DNA of 27,840 bases, taken from contig NZ_CAMIHZ010000030.1 in the NCBI RefSeq assembly GCF_946222305.1, positions 1-27,840 of the forward strand. Direction: 5' to 3'. Position numbers and translations under genes: made by a program. The first letter of the stretch is position 1. Each line of letters starts with the position of its first letter. The DNA comes from an uncultured Corynebacterium sp. GTDB lineage: Bacteria > Actinomycetota > Actinomycetes > Mycobacteriales > Mycobacteriaceae. Under the pieces are notes generated by a model, which saw only the letters and a list, made by a program, of their open reading frames with translations, searched no databases and was not told where the DNA came from. Below are positions 22,821-27,840 of the stretch, in pieces.

Positions 22821-24137
22821 GTGACGAATTCGGATACTGAGCTAAAGACCATCATCAACGATCTCGTGAACCGTGCGGCGTCCCCGGATATTCGTGCCAC
22901 GGACACCACGTTCGCCGAGCTCACGACCCTACGCATCGGTGGTCGCCCTGCCGGCGTGATCGAATGCCTCTCGCCCGAGGCGCTTCGGTGGGTAGTTTCT
23001 GAGCTCGACGCCACGCGCGCCTCGTTCATCGTAGTCGGCGGGGGATCAAACTTGGTTGTGGGCGATGGTTCGGAGATTTCCGAACTCATCGTCGTGTGGG
23101 CCACCACTTCCGATTCCAGCAGCCTCGACAGCTTGGTCGACAGTGGCCACATGTTCATCGACCAGTCCACTGGCATCGTCCGCGCCTACGCCGGTGTGGA
23201 ATGGGATCAGCTGGTGGCTGCGACAGTGGAAGCCGGCCTAGGCGGGCTGGAATGCCTCAGTGGCATCCCGGGTTCTGTGGGTGCCACCCCCGTGCAGAAT
23301 GTTGGTGCCTATGGTGCCGAAGTTTCGCAGGTCTTGAGCCGCGTGCAGTTGTATGACCGTGAGGCCAAGACATGGGAATGGGTGTCCCCGGAATCGCTCG
23401 ATCTGGCATACCGGTATTCCAATCTGAAGTTCACCAACCGCGGTGTGGTTACCGCGGTGGAGTTCCAACTGCGAACCGATGCTTTGTCGACCACACTGCG
23501 CTTCGGCGAGCTCGCTCGACGCATCGGCGTGACAGCTGAGGAGGTCACAACCGCAGCTGCCGCAATCGAGCGAAACGAGGAATCCACCGCAGCTCGGCGC
23601 CCTGTCGCCGAGGTACGCCACGCAGTCCTGCAGCTCCGCGCAGGCAAGGGCATGGTCCTGGACCCCGAGGACCATGACACCTGGTCGGCGGGTTCGTTCT
23701 TTACCAACCCGATCGTTGCGGGCGAAGCTGCCAGGGATGCGGTTATCGCCGCGGTGCGCGAACGCTGTGGCGATGAAGAAGCGGACTCGATGCCCGTCTA
23801 CTCTGCCGGTCAGAGTGCGGTCAGCGACAGCGCGGTATCCAACTCGGGCAGTGCTGAAGCCGGCCGTGCCACGGCTTCCACTTCCGACCTGCGCGTCGAA
23901 CGCTACAAGTTCTCTGCCGCATGGCTGATCGAACGCGCCGGGTTTTCCAAGGGATGGCACGTAGACGGGAACGAGGTGGCGTCACTTTCCACAAAACACA
24001 CCCTCGCCTTGACCAACCGCGGTGGGGCAACGAGCCGAGACATCGTGGAGTTGGCGCGCGCGGTCAGGGATGGGGTGCAAGAGGCATTTGGCGTCACGTT
24101 GGAGCCGGAACCGATTTGGCTGGGCGTGACGATCTAG
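22821..24137 (+). CDS. murB: UDP-N-acetylenolpyruvoylglucosamine reductase
   Basis: It reduces UDP-GlcNAc-enolpyruvate to UDP-MurNAc with NADPH in peptidoglycan precursor synthesis. The 438-aa product has the FAD-binding Gly-Gly-Gly-Ser-Asn (73-77) and the Ser-Gly-Ile-Pro-Gly-Ser-Val-Gly-Ala motif (147-155). The Tyr-Arg-Tyr-Ser segment (197-200) and catalytic Ser292 in Ser-Ala-Gly-Ser-Phe-Phe are present, as is a C-terminal Glu-Pro-Glu-Pro-Ile-Trp. It is longer than the usual 340-370 aa, partly because of a Ser/Ala-rich insert of about 40 residues (319-358). GTG 22821 is the only sensible start, directly after an AAGG and 7 nt after TACCTT. The cellular role is certain from motifs. Confidence 0.96.
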   Translation: MTNSDTELKTIINDLVNRAASPDIRATDTTFAELTTLRIGGRPAGVIECLSPEALRWVVSELDATRASFIVVGGGSNLVVGDGSEISELIVVWATTSDSSSLDSLVDSGHMFIDQSTGIVRAYAGVEWDQLVAATVEAGLGGLECLSGIPGSVGATPVQNVGAYGAEVSQVLSRVQLYDREAKTWEWVSPESLDLAYRYSNLKFTNRGVVTAVEFQLRTDALSTTLRFGELARRIGVTAEEVTTAAAAIERNEESTAARRPVAEVRHAVLQLRAGKGMVLDPEDHDTWSAGSFFTNPIVAGEAARDAVIAAVRERCGDEEADSMPVYSAGQSAVSDSAVSNSGSAEAGRATASTSDLRVERYKFSAAWLIERAGFSKGWHVDGNEVASLSTKHTLALTNRGGATSRDIVELARAVRDGVQEAFGVTLEPEPIWLGVTI

Positions 24138-24183
24138 ACCTGCGCAGTGTGGAAATTCTGCGCGGGTGAAAGGAAACCAAGAC

Positions 24184-24492
24184 GTGGCGGAAAAGAATGA
24201 ATACCTCACTCCACCGAATGTCGTGGAGTGGGAGGGCATCGCCGGTGGCGTGGTGCACGCGTTGCCGGAGGATCTGGGCGAGGCACTGCGCGCCGATCCT
24301 GCCGTGCTGGAGTTGTGGGAGAGCCTGACTCCTTTGGGGCGCAACGAATTTATTTGCTGGGTTAGCGACGCCAAAAAGCCCGAAACCCGGGCCCGGCGAA
24401 TTCGCCGAACCCGGGAAGAGCTGGAGGAAGGCAAGCGCCGTCCGTGTTGTTGGCCTGGGTGTGCTCACCGGGAACGCACCGGTAAGGCCTAG
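24184..24492 (+). CDS. YdeI/OmpD-associated family small protein
   Basis: The function is unknown; relatives are described as YdeI/OmdA-like, some linked to bacteriocin resistance. The 102-aa product has the family core: Leu-Thr-Pro-Leu-Gly-Arg-Asn-Glu-Phe, then Trp-Val-Ser-Asp-Ala-Lys and Glu-Thr-Arg-Ala-Arg-Arg-Ile. It ends with Cys-Cys-Trp-Pro-Gly-Cys, which could bind a metal. GTG 24184 is preferred over GTG 24166, because GAAAGGA at about 24167-24173 is then a proper ribosome binding site. It follows murB by 46 nt and is probably cotranscribed. It ends 14 nt before the convergent fadD stop. Confidence 0.78.
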   Translation: MAEKNEYLTPPNVVEWEGIAGGVVHALPEDLGEALRADPAVLELWESLTPLGRNEFICWVSDAKKPETRARRIRRTREELEEGKRRPCCWPGCAHRERTGKA

Positions 24493-24506
24493 TTAGTTTT
24501 TTTAAG

Positions 24507-26252
24507 CTAGTTTTTCTTGCCCTCGATCTCCATCACGAGGTCCTTGACCTCGCGGCGGCGGATCTTGCCAATCAAGTCGGCAGGCATTTCGTCGATGACG
24601 AAGAAGCGACGTGGCACCTTGTAGCGCGTGAGTCCCTCGCGGGCCCAGTCGCGAACCTTCTCGGCGTCGAAATCAGATTCCTTAACCCCATCGGCCAGAA
24701 CTACGGCGGCGACGACCTCCTCCGAGCCGTCTTCCTGCGACAAACCAACCACGCCGGCCTTCTGGATCTGCTCGTGCTCCTCGAGGAACTCTTCAACCTC
24801 AGCTGGGTAAATGTTGAAGCCTCCAGTGATGATCATCTCCTTGATGCGGGAGACGATGCGGATGAATCCGTCTTCTTCCATCACCGCCATGTCTCCGGTG
24901 CAGAACCAATCTTCGTAGAAAGGCTGGTCCTCGTCGGGGATGTTGATGTAGCCGCTGAACACCTGGGGGCCGCGAACCAGCAGCTCGCCGGCCTCGCCGT
25001 CGGGCATGGTGCGGGAGAGGTCGTCCGGGTCAGCCACGCGCAGCTCGGTATCAGGGAAGGGGATGCCGATGAAGCCCGCGCGACGGTCAGGGGTGATGGG
25101 GTTGGCGACGATGATTGGCGCAGTTTCCGTCAACCCGTAACCCTCGACGATCTTGCCACCGGTCTTCTTTTCCCAACGCTGGGTGGTTGCTACTGGCAGT
25201 GGGGCCGCGCCGGACAGGGCGTTGCTGATGCCGCGGAGGTCGATGTCATGTTCTTCGGCGGCTTCGAGAATCTTGTCGTACAGTGGCGGCACACCCGGCA
25301 TATAGGTAGGCAGCTCTTTCTTCAGCTGGTCCACGATCAGCGGAATTTCCGGCTTCGGCAGCAGTGCTAGTTTGCCGGCGGTGGCCACACCCAAAGCGGC
25401 TGTCAACGTGAGACCGTAGATGTGGAACAGAGGTAGAGCCGCCAGGTACTTTTCCTGACCCTTTTCCCCGAGATCCTTCACCCACGCCAGGCCCTGGACC
25501 ACGTTGGCCATGATATTGCCGTGCGTGAGCTGTGCACCCTTGGGCTTACCGGTGGTGCCGGAGGTGAACATGATGACCGCTGGCCAGCTGGCATCCACCC
25601 CCTCGGCGGTGCGCACGTTGGAACCGTCGCCACCGAGGCCCTTGTCCATGAGCTTGCTGAAGGGGATAGTGCCACTCGCCGGCGCATGCAGCTGATCGCG
25701 CTTTTCGCGGATGGCCTTGATTGGCAGCTTCAGAGCTATGCGCTTCACCAGCGGCATCGCCTCGATCATGTTGACGGACACGACCTTTTCCAGTGGTGTC
25801 TTCCCAATCAGCTTCTGGCACAGTGGGGCGACTTTGTCCCAAGCGATAACGACCTTTGCGCCATGATCGTTGAACGGCCCTTCCAGTTCGCGCGCGGTGT
25901 ACAGCGGATTGTGAGTGGCGACCACACCACCCAAGCGCTGAATGGCGAAGAAAGAAATGAGGGCCTGCGGACAGTTCGGCAGCACCATCGCCACGCGATC
26001 CCCCTTGCGCACACCGAGTTCGCGCAGGCCGGCAGCAACGGAATTAACTTGATCGCGGAATTCTCCGTACGTCGTGGAAGCGCCGAAGAACTCGATCATC
26101 GTCTTATCGCTGTTGGCGTCTACAGTGCGATCGAGCATGTCCAGCAGCGAGTCGTTGTTGTACTCCAAACTGTGCGGAGTCCAATCTGCGTAGTACTTAA
26201 GGTACGGCTTGTCTTTCCACGCGGTGCCTTCGTTGCGAGTGGGGTTGGTCAT
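24507..26252 (-). CDS. fadD: Long-chain fatty acid-CoA ligase (AMP-binding)
   Basis: It activates fatty acids with ATP and CoA through an acyl-AMP intermediate, for beta-oxidation or lipid synthesis. The 581-aa protein has the P-loop Thr-Ser-Gly-Thr-Thr-Gly-Lys-Pro-Lys-Gly, the Tyr-Gly-Leu-Thr-Glu-Thr motif, and Cys-Thr-Gly-Asp. The hinge region (Ser-Arg-Ile-Lys-Glu) and the C-terminal Gly-Lys-Ile-Arg-Arg with the catalytic Lys are also present. AAAGGA lies upstream of the ATG. It is divergent from mshA. Chain-length preference cannot be read from sequence, and the number of the paralogue is unknown. Acetate made by beta-oxidation would feed the glyoxylate shunt encoded earlier in the window, a functional link by inference. 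Confidence 0.92.
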   Translation of the reverse strand: MTNPTRNEGTAWKDKPYLKYYADWTPHSLEYNNDSLLDMLDRTVDANSDKTMIEFFGASTTYGEFRDQVNSVAAGLRELGVRKGDRVAMVLPNCPQALISFFAIQRLGGVVATHNPLYTARELEGPFNDHGAKVVIAWDKVAPLCQKLIGKTPLEKVVSVNMIEAMPLVKRIALKLPIKAIREKRDQLHAPASGTIPFSKLMDKGLGGDGSNVRTAEGVDASWPAVIMFTSGTTGKPKGAQLTHGNIMANVVQGLAWVKDLGEKGQEKYLAALPLFHIYGLTLTAALGVATAGKLALLPKPEIPLIVDQLKKELPTYMPGVPPLYDKILEAAEEHDIDLRGISNALSGAAPLPVATTQRWEKKTGGKIVEGYGLTETAPIIVANPITPDRRAGFIGIPFPDTELRVADPDDLSRTMPDGEAGELLVRGPQVFSGYINIPDEDQPFYEDWFCTGDMAVMEEDGFIRIVSRIKEMIITGGFNIYPAEVEEFLEEHEQIQKAGVVGLSQEDGSEEVVAAVVLADGVKESDFDAEKVRDWAREGLTRYKVPRRFFVIDEMPADLIGKIRRREVKDLVMEIEGKKN

Positions 26253-26498
26253 CTGGTTGTCCTTTGAGTCTTTACTCTCCGGGCACGTAAGTCTTGGCCC
26301 TTGAAGTACGCAAGTTGTCTTGGTCTTTGTTTCGCGAACCCATCGGGCACCACCGCCGAGAAGGCGGTGACTTCCGAAGAGAACGCTAAATATTGAACTA
26401 AGCCTAACGAAATAATTACCTCTATCGAGGCAATTTCAATTAATCTCTTGATTTTCGTGGTTCCCCGTGCTTTTCAGTCGAGCTCTACAATGGCATCC
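26253..26498. promoter_or_regulatory. fadD-mshA divergent region with mshA -10 box
   Basis: TACAAT (26486-26491) lies 7 nt before ATG 26499, so mshA is probably leaderless. The left part has a GC-rich hairpin-like segment (CACCGCCGAGAAGGCGGTG, 26350-26368). The middle is AT-rich, about 26388-26455. A minus-strand promoter for fadD must lie here, but no clear boxes stand out. Confidence 0.5.
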
Positions 26499-27758
26499 AT
26501 GCGCGTGGCCATGATTTCAATGCACACTTCCCCTCTTGAACAGCCCGGGGTGGGTGATGCCGGTGGGATGAACGTCTATATCCGCAACAGTGCGATGCAG
26601 CTAGCAGCGCTGGGGGTGGAGGTCGATGTCTTCACTCGCGCTACCCGTCCGCTACAGGGAGAGATTGTGCACGTCACGCCGGGTTTCCGCGTGGTTAATT
26701 GTGTCGCCGGCCCTTACGAAGGTCTGCGGAAAGAGGATCTGCCCACGCAGCTAGCCACTTTTACCGGTTCGGTATGGACGTTTGCCAAGGAAAATGGCGT
26801 CGAATATGACCTGATTCATTCCCATTATTGGCTGTCTGGTCAGGTGGGGTGGCTGCTGCGGGATCTGTGGGAAATCCCGTGGGTTCATACGGCTCATACG
26901 TTGGCGGCGGTGAAAAATAACTCCCTTGCTGATGACGATGTTCGCGAGCCGGAGTCTCGCCGCATTTGCGAGCAGCAGATTGTGGATAACGCCGATCTCC
27001 TTATCGTCAACACTGATGCTGAGGTCACGGATTTGGTTGCTGGATATGACGCCTCCACGTGCTCCATCGAAGTCGTTCCCCCTGGAGCGGACGTGGATCA
27101 TTTCACGCCGGGTTCCGATCGCGCGACCGAGCGCAGCCGCCGTGAACTTGGTATTCCTCTGCGGGCGAAGGTGATCGGGTTCGTCGGTCGACTGCAGAAG
27201 TTCAAGGGGCCATACTTGCTGTTGCGGGCTGCGGCGGAGGTGATTCGTCGACACCAGGAGGAGTTGGTCAGTGTGGTGATCTGCGGAGGCTCGTCTGGAT
27301 CTAACGGCAATAGTCTAGTGGAGCTGAAGGAACTCGCCGATGAGTTAGGTATCGCGCGGTATGTGCGTTTCCTCAGTCCACGCCCGCCGGAAGAATTGGT
27401 GGCGGTGTATCAAGCTGCAGACATTATCGCGGTGCCGAGTTCGAATGAGTCCTTTGGCTTGGTGGCCTTGGAGGCGCAGGCGTGCGGCACTCCAGTGGTT
27501 GCTACCCGTATCGGGGGTCTGCCGATTGCGGTTGCGGATGGCAAGTCTGGCTTGCTTGTCGATGGGCGCGAGGTGGAGCAGTGGGCCGACGCCCTCGGGG
27601 AGCTGGTGACGAATGACTCTCGGCGTATCGAGATGGGCGAATACGCTCCTATGCATGCTGCCCAGTTTAGTTGGGCTGCTTCCTCGGAACGGTTGAAGAG
27701 GATTTACGAGTCCTTACCGGCCAGCGGCTTCAGCGGAGAACGGCACCCAGAGGGGTAG
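26499..27758 (+). CDS. mshA: D-inositol-3-phosphate glycosyltransferase (mycothiol synthesis)
   Basis: It transfers GlcNAc from UDP-GlcNAc to 1L-myo-inositol 3-phosphate, the first committed step of mycothiol, the main low-molecular thiol of actinobacteria. The 419-aa GT4 protein begins Met-Arg-Val-Ala-Met-Ile-Ser-Met-His-Thr-Ser-Pro, like C. glutamicum MshA. Family features are Asp-Ala-Gly-Gly-Met-Asn-Val-Tyr, His-Ser-His-Tyr-Trp-Leu-Ser-Gly, and Val-Gly-Arg-Leu-Gln in the nucleotide-binding half. The Glu-x7-Glu motif lies in the Asn-Glu-Ser-Phe-Gly-Leu-Val-Ala-Leu-Glu segment. ATG 26499 is chosen by N-terminal match and by its spacing to TACAAT. ATG 26490 overlaps that box, and the longer frame is unlikely. 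It is the last gene in the window. 27759-27840 holds no recognisable gene. Confidence 0.95.
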   Translation: MRVAMISMHTSPLEQPGVGDAGGMNVYIRNSAMQLAALGVEVDVFTRATRPLQGEIVHVTPGFRVVNCVAGPYEGLRKEDLPTQLATFTGSVWTFAKENGVEYDLIHSHYWLSGQVGWLLRDLWEIPWVHTAHTLAAVKNNSLADDDVREPESRRICEQQIVDNADLLIVNTDAEVTDLVAGYDASTCSIEVVPPGADVDHFTPGSDRATERSRRELGIPLRAKVIGFVGRLQKFKGPYLLLRAAAEVIRRHQEELVSVVICGGSSGSNGNSLVELKELADELGIARYVRFLSPRPPEELVAVYQAADIIAVPSSNESFGLVALEAQACGTPVVATRIGGLPIAVADGKSGLLVDGREVEQWADALGELVTNDSRRIEMGEYAPMHAAQFSWAASSERLKRIYESLPASGFSGERHPEG

Positions 27759-27840
27759 GGGCGGATTCGTCGGGGTAGGGGTGGGTTAACGGGTGGTTTG
27801 CGCCGTCGCCTATTTTTCGCCATGGCATAGAGCTGTGTAT

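Noticed and set aside
1..27840. CRISPR arrays, tRNA/rRNA genes, insertion sequences, prophage or attachment sites
   Set aside because: No regularly spaced repeats, no tRNA-like folds and no transposase or integrase frames were found. All large frames fit core metabolic or envelope genes.

Overview
This window looks like a chromosomal segment of a Corynebacterium. The evidence is a secreted Ag85-type mycolyltransferase, a close RamB homologue, the mycothiol glycosyltransferase MshA, an actinobacterial three-subunit succinate dehydrogenase, and several genes whose start codon lies about 7 nt after a TANNNT box, as expected for leaderless mRNAs. The long-chain acyl-CoA ligase and overall protein similarity recall the lipophilic jeikeium-type group, but that placement is inference. 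I see no rRNA, tRNA, CRISPR array, insertion sequence, phage gene or integration site. This is core chromosome rather than an accessory island.

Layout. 239-1486 (-) encodes a secreted mycolyltransferase. 1801-1938 (+) is a 45-codon ORF with a good ribosome binding site that resembles the tiny mycomembrane porins of corynebacteria. 2167-3603 (+) is dihydrolipoamide dehydrogenase, followed by two tandem hairpins and a membrane protein of unknown function (3703-4863, +). Then comes a carbon-metabolism block: ramB (-), aceA (-), a 645-nt divergent control region, aceB (+), a HAD phosphatase/mutase plus GH65 disaccharide phosphorylase pair (+), and sdhC-sdhA-sdhB with a small membrane protein gene (+). 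From 18.7 kb there is a tightly packed DUF445-DUF2516-deoC run (+). It meets a convergent LmeA-like lipoprotein-binding protein gene and a DUF2505 gene (both -). murB (+) diverges from the DUF2505 gene across only 23 bp, followed by a small YdeI-like gene (+). A fatty acyl-CoA ligase (-) and mshA (+) close the window.

How the genes fit together. RamB is the known repressor of acetate and glyoxylate-cycle genes in C. glutamicum. Here it lies directly beside both glyoxylate-shunt genes and one pair of genes away from the succinate dehydrogenase operon, so a regulator and its probable targets form one locus. The upstream regions of aceA/aceB and sdhC carry G-runs resembling RamA sites and GCAAA-type motifs resembling RamB sites. 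The HAD/GH65 pair probably breaks down an alpha-linked glucose disaccharide (maltose, trehalose or kojibiose) through beta-glucose 1-phosphate to glucose 6-phosphate. The envelope theme (mycolyltransferase, candidate porin, LmeA-like protein, MurB) recurs at both ends.

The most unusual items are the unannotated-looking 45-aa porin-like gene, the RamB/glyoxylate/SDH cluster interrupted by a disaccharide phosphorylase module, the 23-bp divergent leaderless promoter pair between the DUF2505 gene and murB, and a perfect 13-bp palindrome overlapping the -10 box of the unknown membrane protein gene.
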